Below are positions 7,104-13,211 of a DNA stretch of 13,211 nucleotides, piece after piece. Made by a program: the position numbers and the translations under genes. Location: the NCBI GenBank assembly GCA_004555735.1, contig SFHH01000041.1, forward strand, positions 1 to 13,211, written 5' to 3'. This DNA is from Acidaminococcus fermentans (lineage in GTDB: Bacteria; Bacillota_C; Negativicutes; Acidaminococcales; Acidaminococcaceae). Under the pieces are notes generated by a model. It was not told the origin of the DNA and did no database searches. It saw nothing but the letters and a program-made list of their open reading frames with translations. How positions within the stretch are numbered: the first letter of the stretch is position 1; every line of letters begins with the position of its first letter.

Positions 7104-7555
7104 CCCAGCGCCTCCAGCATCTGGGCAGGATTCTCTGCTGGTTTCACTTTCCCCATGACCTTGACGATGATTCCCTGTTCATCAATCAGATACGTGCTGC
7201 GCACCACACCCATGGATACCTTGCCGTACAGTTTCTTTTCTTTCCACACATCATAGGCCTGGAGCACGGTTTTTTCCGTATCAGAAAGCAGGGTAAAAGG
7301 CAGGCCGTATTTTTCTTCGAACTTTTTATGGGAAGCCACAGAATCCTTGCTGACTCCCAGCACTACAGCCCCTTTCTCCTGGAACTGGGGATACAGCTCC
7401 CCAAAGGCACAGGCCTGTTTGGTGCAGCCGGTCGTATTGTCCCGGGGATAAAAATACAGGACTACCTTCTGACCCCGATAGTCGGACAAAGAATGCATGA
7501 CCCCATTTTGATCCGGAAGCGTAAAATCCGGCGCAGCCGTTCCAATTTCCAGCAT
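7100..7555 (-). CDS. bcp: Thioredoxin-dependent thiol peroxidase (peroxiredoxin, Bcp/PrxQ type)
   Basis: The 151-residue protein has the standard Bcp length and layout. It begins with GTAAPDFTLPDQNG and carries the active site PRDNTTGCTKQACAF, with peroxidatic cysteine C44 and resolving cysteine C49 five residues later, the arrangement of atypical 2-Cys PrxQ enzymes. It reduces hydrogen peroxide and organic hydroperoxides in the cytoplasm with electrons from thioredoxin. The ATG at 7555 has the strong ribosome binding site AAGGAGGG (7562-7569 on the opposite strand), 6 bases upstream. It is the first gene of a two-gene peroxide-defence operon with yaaA. I saw no PerR-like TTATAATNATTATAA palindrome at its promoter. 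Confidence 0.95.
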   Translation of the reverse strand: MLEIGTAAPDFTLPDQNGVMHSLSDYRGQKVVLYFYPRDNTTGCTKQACAFGELYPQFQEKGAVVLGVSKDSVASHKKFEEKYGLPFTLLSDTEKTVLQAYDVWKEKKLYGKVSMGVVRSTYLIDEQGIIVKVMGKVKPAENPAQMLEALG

Positions 7556-7602
7556 AGCAAACCCTCCTTAAGAAAAGAAATAGATCACTTTGTTTGGAAG
7601 AT

Positions 7603-7611
7603 ATTATAGCA
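7603..7611 (-). promoter_or_regulatory. Extended -10 promoter of the bcp-yaaA operon
   Basis: On the minus strand, TGCTATAAT has a perfect TATAAT (7603-7608) preceded by the TGn extension (7609-7611). No good -35 is found 16-18 bases upstream, as is typical of extended -10 promoters. It lies about 40 bases before the ribosome binding site. The surrounding 13 bases ATGCTATAATATC recur at the divergent helicase promoter. Confidence 0.7.
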
Positions 7612-7640
7612 TAGAATGGATTGGAAAAGGGCAATGATAC

Positions 7641-7778
7641 AAGACATCAGACCGGCCCTGCGGACCTATTAGATGTCAGACGTCAGCTTGTTGGCGATGA
7701 GCCGCATGGACCTGCTGCCAGGCCGGACAGAGCTGACGCCTGATGTCTCGAGGGCCCTTGGTCCGTGTCTGATTTCTT
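7641..7778. repeat. Imperfect inverted-repeat element, copy A of the TCAGAC intergenic family
   Basis: Two 48-base arms, 7641-7688 and 7731-7778, are imperfect inverted copies (32 of 48 positions by hand) around a 42-base centre. The ends match best (AAGACATCAGAC against AAGAAATCAGAC), as do the inner edges (CGTCAGCT). Each arm holds a small internal GGNCC...GGNCC hairpin. It resembles the element at 11049-11228 in sequence and orientation. A reading frame passes through it into the helicase gene, but the real start lies downstream. The structure suggests a palindromic or MITE-like intergenic repeat; no transposase and no clear target duplication are visible. Confidence 0.75.
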
Positions 7779-7812
7779 TACAAAGCCTTCTCCCCCGCCT
7801 CTCCCCCATCCA

Positions 7813-7821
7813 TGCTATAAT
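7813..7821 (+). promoter_or_regulatory. Extended -10 promoter of the helicase gene
   Basis: TGCTATAAT (TG at 7813-7814, TATAAT at 7816-7821) lies 15 bases before the ribosome binding site of the helicase gene. The -35 region is C-rich and not recognisable. Transcription would begin near 7828. The 13-base core ATGCTATAATATC (7812-7824) is identical to that of the divergent bcp promoter. Confidence 0.7.
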
Positions 7822-7849
7822 ATCCCTATCATCACAGGGAGGCCGGGCC

Positions 7850-10800
7850 ATGGACGAATACAAAGACGGACTGTATGAAAAAGTCATTTCTCAACGACTG
7901 GGACGGAAGCTGCAGCAAGCGTTGGACGACCAGGAAATATGGGCTACGATTTCTGACAAGGTAGATCCCCAAGAAGCCGTGGGCTATCTTTCAGACTATA
8001 TCCGAAAGCTGGTCCATCTTTGTTTAAAGGACCTGGCGGATCAGAGCGGGGATAGCCTGCTAGAACAAGAACTTGCCCTGACCAATGGACTGGTCGACTA
8101 TCTTACGGAAAAAGCCCCGGACCTGACTGCAGATAGCCAGGTGGACCGGGAGGATTTTCTGTTGCTAGAACTTCAGCACCGGCTGAACCATCTGAAAGAA
8201 ACACATCGTCCTCGCCCAGCTACGTCCCTGTCCCATTCGTTTCTTTTTACCAATAGCCAGAAGGATGTATCCATGGTGTCGGAACTCCGACGGGAAATTG
8301 CCTCCAGCGACCGAATCGATTTTCTGGTTTCCTTCATTAAATTTTCCGGTCTTACCCTGATTCTCCCTTACTTACGGACCTTTACAGCAGCAGGAGGCCA
8401 TTTGCGGATCCTGTCCACCACCTATATGGGAGCTACGGATCCCAAGGCCATTGAACTGCTCTCCCAGCTGCCCAATACGGAAGTCCGGATTTCCTATAAT
8501 GTGAAGGAAACCCGACTCCACGCCAAGGCGTACCTGTTCCAGCGGAACAGCGGGTATTCCACGGCCTATGTGGGTTCTTCCAACCTGTCCCATGCGGCCA
8601 TTGCCGACGGCCTAGAATGGAACATGAAGGTGACCCAGCAGGACATGCCGGAAATCATGGCCAAAATGAACGCCACCTTCGAAACCTATTGGCATTCCAC
8701 GGATTTTCAGCCCTATACCTCCCAGGACCTACCCCAGCTCCAAGAAGCCATTCGCCAGCAGCGGTATCAGGGAACAGCCAAGGGCAGCCAAGTTTCCTAT
8801 TCTTTTACCATTCGTCCCTACCCTTACCAGCAGGTGATCCTGGACGCCCTGGACGTGGAACGGAAGGAACGAGGTCGCTGGCATAACCTGATTGTAGCCG
8901 CTACAGGAACGGGGAAAACAGCCATTTCCGCCTTTGATTACCGGCGTTTTGCTGCCAGCCGTCCGGAAGGGGCCCGGTTACTGTTCATCGCCCATCGGAA
9001 AGAAATCCTGGAGCAGAGCCTTTCCTGTTTCCGGCAGGTGTTGAAGGACCCCAATTTTGGCGACCTGGCGGTGGCAGGCAGCCGTCCGGAGCACCTGGAT
9101 CATGTGTTCATGTCCATCCAGACCTGCAACAGCTTGGCCCTGTGGGACCATGTAGCAGCGGATTTTTACGATATGATCATTGTGGACGAATTCCACCATT
9201 CGGCAGCCCAATCCTACCAGAAACTGCTCCACTGGTTCCAGCCGAAAATCCTGCTGGGGCTGACAGCGACTCCTGAACGGATGGATGGGAAAGATATCCT
9301 TCACTGGTTCGATGACCATATTGCTGCGGAAATCCGTCTCCCAGCAGCCATTGAACGGCGGCTGCTGTCTCCTTTCCATTATTTCGGGGTGGCGGACACG
9401 GTGGATCTGTCCCATGTGAAATGGACCAACGGCCATTACGATACAGGCGCCCTGACCAATCTGTACGTGATGGAATCCCATACCTCCAACAACCGGGCCC
9501 AAGCCATTCTCCAGGCTGTGGAACGCTACACCGCAGACTGGCAAAGCATCCACGGAGTGGGATTTTGCGTCTCCCAGGACCATGCCCATTTTATGGCGGA
9601 CTATTTCAATGACAAAGGAATCCCCTCCCTGGCCCTGGATGCCCATTCTTCCGAAGAAGACCGGCAAAGTGCCCGGCAGAAGCTGGAAAGCGGGACCCTG
9701 ACCTTTTTGTTTGTGGTGGACCTGTTCAACGAAGGGGTGGACATTCCCTGTATCAACACCATCCTGTTTTTACGCCCCACTAACAGTATGACAGTGTTCC
9801 TCCAGCAGCTGGGCCGGGGGCTGCGCCTGGACCAGGGAAAAGATTGCCTGACCGTCCTGGACTTTGTAGCCCAAGCCAATCGAAAATACGATTTTGCCAG
9901 CCGGTTCCAGGCCCTAGTGGGACGGGAGACCGTTTCCGTCCCCCGGGAAGTGAAGGAAGGGTTCCCCCACGTACCCAAAGGCTGTTCCATCCAGCTGGAA
10001 GAAATCGCTCAGAAACGGATTTTGGAAAACATTCGCTCCCGGCTGCGGGGGGATGCCTTCTACCAGGAATGTATCCGGGACCTGTACGAAGCCACCGGCC
10101 ACCAGGTTCCCACTCTGGCTCAATTCCTGAAAGCCGCTAATATTAAGCCTGAAGTCTTTTACAATGGCAAGCGGACTTATGCCCGGCTGTGTGCCCAGGC
10201 CCAGGTAATCCCGGATTTTGTGGAAACACCGGAAGAAAAAGTATTGGAACGGGCCCTGCCCCGGTTGTTGGGTATGGATTCCCCCCATTGGCTGGGATTT
10301 TTGCAACAGGCCTTCCAGAAAAACATTCACCCTGCTGCCCTAGAGCCTATGGCCAAGCAATACCTGCGGATGTGGCAGTTTACCCTGTGGAGCAAAGATT
10401 GGCAGGAGGCCGGTCTTGCTGACCCCTGGGAAGCGGTGACCCTGTGGAAAAAAGACCCGGAACTAGTCCGGGAGATCCAGTCGGTATTGGCTTTCCAATT
10501 TGACCGGTTCACCGTGCTGCCCCAAAAACCCCGTTTGCCCTATCCCTGCGCCCTGGAAGTATACTGCAATTATTCCCGGGACCAGATCTTCGCGGCCCTG
10601 GGCCTGGCCAAACCCAATAGCGTCCGGGAAGGGGTGAAATACCTGCACCGAGAAAACAGCCAGATCGTCACTCGGGATACGGACGTGTTCCTGGTCACCT
10701 TGAACAAATCTGAAAAAGAATTCTCCGAATCCACCCGGTACGAAGATTATTCCATCAACGACCGCCTGTTCCACTGGCAGAGCCAGAACGCCACCACCCC

Positions 10801-11035
10801 CGATTCCCCCACCGGGCAGCGGTACATCCACCAGCGGGAAAAAGGAAATATTGTGCTGCTGTTCGTCCGCGAACAGAAAAAAGACGCCCAGGGCACATCC
10901 CAGAATTACACCTTCCTGGGGACCGCCCAGTTATCCAGCTGGAGCGGCAGCCAGCCCATCACCATCCTCTACCACCTGGACACCCCCATCCCGGCCAAGT
11001 ATATTACGACTACGGATAGCAGTGGGGTGTTGTGA
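7850..11035 (+). CDS. PLD-like nuclease / superfamily II helicase / DUF3427 fusion protein
   Basis: This 1061-residue cytoplasmic protein has three parts. Residues about 128-285 form a PLD-like domain with H224-x-K226 (HAKAYLF) and GSSNLSHAAI (242-251). The aspartate expected after HxK is replaced by Q231, and with one HxK motif catalysis would need a dimer. Residues about 320-690 form a helicase: Q-like motif RPYPYQQ (322-328), Walker A ATGTGKT (351-357), DEFHH (446-450), TAT (472-474), FNEGVDIP (626-633) and arginine finger QQLGRGLR (652-659). Residues about 880-1055 match DUF3427. Such proteins are often annotated as restriction subunit R-like helicases, but no methylase or specificity gene is adjacent. 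DNA processing is well supported; a role in defence or repair is inference. The frame is open upstream to 7673, but ATG 7850 follows AGGGAGG (7836-7842) by 7 bases and a promoter at 7813. Repeats flank the gene on both sides. Confidence 0.92.
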   Translation: MDEYKDGLYEKVISQRLGRKLQQALDDQEIWATISDKVDPQEAVGYLSDYIRKLVHLCLKDLADQSGDSLLEQELALTNGLVDYLTEKAPDLTADSQVDREDFLLLELQHRLNHLKETHRPRPATSLSHSFLFTNSQKDVSMVSELRREIASSDRIDFLVSFIKFSGLTLILPYLRTFTAAGGHLRILSTTYMGATDPKAIELLSQLPNTEVRISYNVKETRLHAKAYLFQRNSGYSTAYVGSSNLSHAAIADGLEWNMKVTQQDMPEIMAKMNATFETYWHSTDFQPYTSQDLPQLQEAIRQQRYQGTAKGSQVSYSFTIRPYPYQQVILDALDVERKERGRWHNLIVAATGTGKTAISAFDYRRFAASRPEGARLLFIAHRKEILEQSLSCFRQVLKDPNFGDLAVAGSRPEHLDHVFMSIQTCNSLALWDHVAADFYDMIIVDEFHHSAAQSYQKLLHWFQPKILLGLTATPERMDGKDILHWFDDHIAAEIRLPAAIERRLLSPFHYFGVADTVDLSHVKWTNGHYDTGALTNLYVMESHTSNNRAQAILQAVERYTADWQSIHGVGFCVSQDHAHFMADYFNDKGIPSLALDAHSSEEDRQSARQKLESGTLTFLFVVDLFNEGVDIPCINTILFLRPTNSMTVFLQQLGRGLRLDQGKDCLTVLDFVAQANRKYDFASRFQALVGRETVSVPREVKEGFPHVPKGCSIQLEEIAQKRILENIRSRLRGDAFYQECIRDLYEATGHQVPTLAQFLKAANIKPEVFYNGKRTYARLCAQAQVIPDFVETPEEKVLERALPRLLGMDSPHWLGFLQQAFQKNIHPAALEPMAKQYLRMWQFTLWSKDWQEAGLADPWEAVTLWKKDPELVREIQSVLAFQFDRFTVLPQKPRLPYPCALEVYCNYSRDQIFAALGLAKPNSVREGVKYLHRENSQIVTRDTDVFLVTLNKSEKEFSESTRYEDYSINDRLFHWQSQNATTPDSPTGQRYIHQREKGNIVLLFVREQKKDAQGTSQNYTFLGTAQLSSWSGSQPITILYHLDTPIPAKYITTTDSSGVL

Positions 11036-11048
11036 GAAAAGCAGACGG

Positions 11049-11228
11049 CAGACCGGCCCTTTCGGACCTTTCAGATGCCAGATTTAAGACGTCAGCCTGG
11101 CCCTTACGGGTCTTTCAGATGTCAGACGTCAGATTGACCCGCCATAAGCAAATCAGACTTGCTGCTTAACCGAACAAAAGCTGACTCTGACGTCTCGAGG
11201 CCCCTTGGGGCCGTTTCTGACTTCTTTT
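11049..11228. repeat. Composite intergenic repeat, copy B of the TCAGAC family
   Basis: Left unit 1 (11049-11098) opens with CAGACCGGCCCTTTCGGACC, matching the left arm of the copy at 7641. Left unit 2 (11099-11133) repeats the pattern GGCCCTTACGGGTCTTTCAG and ends in GATGTCAGACGTCAGA. The right unit (11179-11226) aligns with the right arm of copy A over its whole 48 bases, both sharing GTCTCGAGG and a CTTCTT/TTTCTT end. GGCCCCTTGGGGCC (11199-11212) is a perfect small hairpin. It lies 13 bases after the helicase stop, in the same orientation as copy A, and fills most of the gap before the Rpn gene. No T-tract makes it a convincing terminator. Confidence 0.75.
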
Positions 11229-11282
11229 CAGGCCCCAAACTCCCATTCATGCCGGTAAACTTCCCGATAATTGCCTCCCCTA

Positions 11283-11310
11283 TTGAATTTGCAGAATACT
11301 ATATTATATT
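11283..11310 (+). promoter_or_regulatory. Predicted promoter of the Rpn nuclease gene
   Basis: TTGAAT (11283-11288, 4/6) and TATATT (11305-11310, 5/6) are spaced by 16 bases. The start of transcription would be about 11317, on top of the first in-frame ATG. This implies either a leaderless message or a downstream translation start. Confidence 0.5.
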
Positions 11311-11316
11311 GGACAT

Positions 11317-12366
11317 ATGACCCTTACAAATACAGCACAAGAAGGTGACGAATTGCAGAAAGAAACCATCATCGCCCAGGAACTCACTAGTTATTCCATG
11401 ATTGAACGGTTCGACACTGCCTGCTGCCGGCTCCTGGCCAACAAACCCATCCTGGCCTGGCTGCTACGGGATACGGTGAAAGACTACCAGGCCTGTTCCA
11501 TTGAGGAAATCATGGACTGCCTGGAGGACTGCCTGGAGGACAGCCCACAGATCCGGACCGTTGCAGTGGACCAGGACGTGAAGAGCCAAGAACCCGGCAA
11601 GATTGTGGGAGACAGCACAGCCGATAAGAGTGTGACGGAAGGTGTCGTTCTATACGACATCCTGTTCACTTCCCGTTTGCCCAGGACCAACGAACCCTGT
11701 CAGATCATCGTCAACGTGGAAAACCAGAACCGCTGGAAGCCAGTGTATCCCCTGCTAAAACGGGCCATATACTATTCCAGCCGGCTGATTTCCCGGCAGA
11801 AAGGAACTGTGTTCTTCGGAGACGACTACGGAAAACTGGAAAAGGTCTATTCCATCTGGATCTGTATCAAAGTCCCCAAAGCCTGGCAGAATACCATGAC
11901 GGTATTTTCCCTGGAGCCAAAATCTTTGGTCGGTGCGGGGAAATATGATAAAATGGAGTATGATATGGAAACGGTGGCAGTCCTTGGATTGGGGAACCAT
12001 GAAAGCCCCCGGAAGGGGATCCTGAAACTCCTGAGCGTACTGCTGACACCGGAAATGGAACCCGAAGAAAAACGGAAAATCCTGGAACGGGAATACAACA
12101 TTCCCATGACCGTTGAAATGAAGAAGGAGGCGGACACCATGTGTACATACGGACAATCCCTCCTGGAGGAAGGAATGGAAAAAGGCATGCAAAAGGGCAT
12201 GCAGAAAGGCCGCCAGGAAGGAAAACTGGAAGGCCGTCAAATGGAACGGGAAGCCAACATCCTGGGCATGCTGAAAGAAAAGATACCTATGGAAACCATT
12301 TCCCGGATCACCCACTACTCCCTGGATCAGATCCAAGAACTGGGAAAATTGCATGGACTTCTTTAG
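11317..12366 (+). CDS. Rpn family recombination-promoting nuclease / PD-(D/E)XK transposase-like protein
   Basis: The 349-residue protein fits the Rpn (PDDEXK_2) family. The nuclease core shows D114 in LYDILFTSR and E135-x-Q137 in VNVENQN, the D and ExQ variant of the PD-(D/E)XK active site, followed by KRAIYYSSRLISRQ. The C-terminus has the typical run of glycine-, lysine- and glutamate-rich four-residue repeats (about 285-308) and a short helical end. E. coli Rpn proteins are DNA endonucleases that promote RecA-independent recombination; that activity is inferred here. The start is uncertain: ATG 11317 has no ribosome binding site and coincides with the predicted transcription start, whereas TTG 11353 follows AAGGTG (11342-11347) by 5 bases and would give 337 residues. 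The N-terminal region has a cysteine-containing stretch (CLEDCLEDS) of unknown role. It is a single gene with its own terminator. Confidence 0.85.
   Translation: MTLTNTAQEGDELQKETIIAQELTSYSMIERFDTACCRLLANKPILAWLLRDTVKDYQACSIEEIMDCLEDCLEDSPQIRTVAVDQDVKSQEPGKIVGDSTADKSVTEGVVLYDILFTSRLPRTNEPCQIIVNVENQNRWKPVYPLLKRAIYYSSRLISRQKGTVFFGDDYGKLEKVYSIWICIKVPKAWQNTMTVFSLEPKSLVGAGKYDKMEYDMETVAVLGLGNHESPRKGILKLLSVLLTPEMEPEEKRKILEREYNIPMTVEMKKEADTMCTYGQSLLEEGMEKGMQKGMQKGRQEGKLEGRQMEREANILGMLKEKIPMETISRITHYSLDQIQELGKLHGLL
12181..12240 (+). repeat. Tandem 12-base repeats inside the Rpn gene
   Basis: Five degenerate 12-base units (12181-12192, 12193-12204, 12205-12216, 12217-12228, 12229-12240) start from AAAGGCATGCAA and diverge to GAAGGCCGTCAA. 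They encode the KGMQ/KGRQ/EGKL-type four-residue repeats. The first two units differ at only two positions. Gain or loss of a unit would keep the reading frame and change tail length. Confidence 0.8.
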
Positions 12367-12370
12367 GTTG

Positions 12371-12401
12371 GAGGTGTTGCATATGCAACACCCCCTTTTT
12401 T
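12371..12401 (+). terminator. Intrinsic terminator of the Rpn nuclease gene
   Basis: The perfect 20-base palindrome GGTGTTGCATATGCAACACC (12373-12392) forms an 8-bp stem around ATAT, followed by CCC and TTTTTT (12396-12401). It starts 4 bases after the stop codon. Its left half shares GGTGTTGCAYATGC with the hairpin at 4664-4677. Confidence 0.92.
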
Positions 12402-12429
12402 ATGGAAAAACAGCTCATGCTATAAGATT

Positions 12430-12447
12430 TCAGACCGACCTTATCGG
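12430..12447. repeat. Short fragment of the TCAGAC repeat family (copy D)
   Basis: TCAGACCGACCTTATCGG shares TCAGACCGACC with the fragment at 6301 and resembles the left end of the larger copies (CAGACCGGCCCTTTCGG). It contains a 4-bp CCGA/TCGG stem. It lies between the convergent Rpn and opine dehydrogenase genes. The match is short and could be partly chance. Confidence 0.35.
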
Positions 12448-12468
12448 CTTTGTTCCACAGCCCTTTTC

Positions 12469-13211
12469 CTATTCCATATACTTTTTCAAATCTACCCCAG
12501 CCAGATCCGGTTCTCCCCGGCCGAATCCATCTCCCAGTACCAGCTGATACAGGTTCAGCATGGCATCGATATAGGGCGTTTCTACCCCATGTCTTTGGGC
12601 CAGTTTCTGGATCGGCAGGATGCCGAAGGGGATATCTTCTGTAAAATGGCGGGACGCAAAATCGGTGGGTGATTTGGCCGTCTGATAGCTTTTGATTTTC
12701 TTGAACGCGGTGTAGAGATCCGTATAAGCGCTCTGCCAGGATTTATTGAACAGCTGCAGCAGGCTCTGGCCTTTGACGCCGATCCTTTGCAGTACGGCAA
12801 GACGTTCCCGATCCACCTGTTCCGTGTAGGCAACTCCCCTGGGAGAGGTATATTCTGAAGCAAACATCAATTTTTCCACCCCGGCGTCGATATCTGCCAG
12901 ATTGAACAGGTCCAAAGGACAGTGGGCCACCGGGTTCGACATATTCAAAGAGGTTTCCAGCACATTGCCCACTGGGTGCAGCTGGGGAAATACTGTAGAC
13001 AGTTCGGTGCTGACTGCTTCTGCACAGGAAGCCGGGTAGGTACTGAAATCGACGGCTTTCTTCAAGGATTTCAAATAGCTCTGCCCCGTCGTTTTGAGAG
13101 AAGCAGCAAAGATCTGTGCCCCCGTCTCTCCCAGGATGATCTTTTTTTCAGCAAGTTCTCCTCCCAGACATTCCGCAAATTCTACGGCACCCCAATTCCC
13201 GTTGAAGATCA
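12469..13211 (-). CDS. NAD/NADP octopine/nopaline (opine) dehydrogenase family protein (partial, N-terminus off the right edge)
   Basis: The frame is open from the right edge to TGA at 12469, giving 246 residues. It begins IFNGNWGAVEFAE, then ILGETGAQIFAASLKTTG, the counterpart of the ET-containing segment after the Rossmann domain. It continues with HPVGNVLETSLNMSNPVAHCP, where the family has its catalytic histidine and the N-P-x-x-H segment, and ends with EDIPFGILPIQKLAQRHGVETPYIDAML, typical of the C-terminal helical domain. These enzymes reductively condense an amino acid with a keto acid; the substrates here cannot be told. The nucleotide-binding N-terminus lies outside the window. A TTG near 13074 is an internal codon, not the start, because conserved sequence continues upstream. 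No convincing minus-strand terminator follows the stop. Confidence 0.82.
   Translation of the reverse strand, partial: IFNGNWGAVEFAECLGGELAEKKIILGETGAQIFAASLKTTGQSYLKSLKKAVDFSTYPASCAEAVSTELSTVFPQLHPVGNVLETSLNMSNPVAHCPLDLFNLADIDAGVEKLMFASEYTSPRGVAYTEQVDRERLAVLQRIGVKGQSLLQLFNKSWQSAYTDLYTAFKKIKSYQTAKSPTDFASRHFTEDIPFGILPIQKLAQRHGVETPYIDAMLNLYQLVLGDGFGRGEPDLAGVDLKKYME

Noticed and set aside
7673..7849. 59-codon N-terminal extension of the helicase
   Set aside because: It runs through repeat copy A and the promoter. ATG 7850 has a strong ribosome binding site and a promoter just upstream.
11049..11228. CRISPR array
   Set aside because: The units vary in length, are inverted and hyphenated, and are not separated by uniform spacers. 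No cas genes are present.
12417..12426. ATGCTATAAG, resembling the extended -10 promoters
   Set aside because: It points into the 3' end of the convergent opine dehydrogenase gene and has no downstream plus-strand gene in view.

Overview
This is a chromosomal window of moderately high GC. The gene set, the gene order and a diderm-style lipoprotein receptor suggest an anaerobic Firmicute of the Negativicutes, most likely an Acidaminococcus-like organism. That assignment is inference from protein character, not a database match. No rRNA, tRNA, CRISPR array or insertion sequence is visible.

Layout. (1) The left edge holds the N-terminal 245 codons of an RlmI-type 23S rRNA methyltransferase on the minus strand. 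(2) After a 389-base regulatory gap comes a complete plus-strand TRAP-TAXI transport operon: a lipoprotein solute receptor, a DUF1850 protein and a fused 4TM/12TM permease. It has a near-consensus promoter overlapped by TGTAAC/GTTACA half-sites and a hairpin plus T-tract between the first two genes. (3) A 28-bp hairpin separates the permease from a convergent minus-strand serine hydrolase of the beta-lactamase fold. (4) Further minus-strand genes form a two-gene peroxide-defence operon, bcp-yaaA, with a 4-base overlap. (5) Divergent from it lies a solitary 1061-residue protein that fuses a PLD-like nuclease domain, a superfamily II helicase and a DUF3427 domain. Non-coding repeats of one family bracket this gene on both sides. 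(6) Next comes an Rpn-type PD-(D/E)XK nuclease with a repetitive tail, ending in a textbook terminator. (7) The right edge holds the C-terminal part of an opine-dehydrogenase-family protein on the minus strand.

How the genes work together. The receptor probably delivers an organic acid or amino acid to the sodium- or proton-coupled permease, with DUF1850 as an accessory. Bcp removes hydroperoxides while YaaA limits iron-driven damage. The helicase and the Rpn nuclease are both DNA-directed enzymes set among repeats, so 7641-12401 is the accessory part of the window. A genome-maintenance or defence role there is plausible but unproven. The strongest unexplained signals are the repeat family (two large copies and two fragments), the half-site array at the TAXI promoter, the hairpin overlapping the DUF1850 start, and a 13-base promoter core shared by bcp and the helicase gene.
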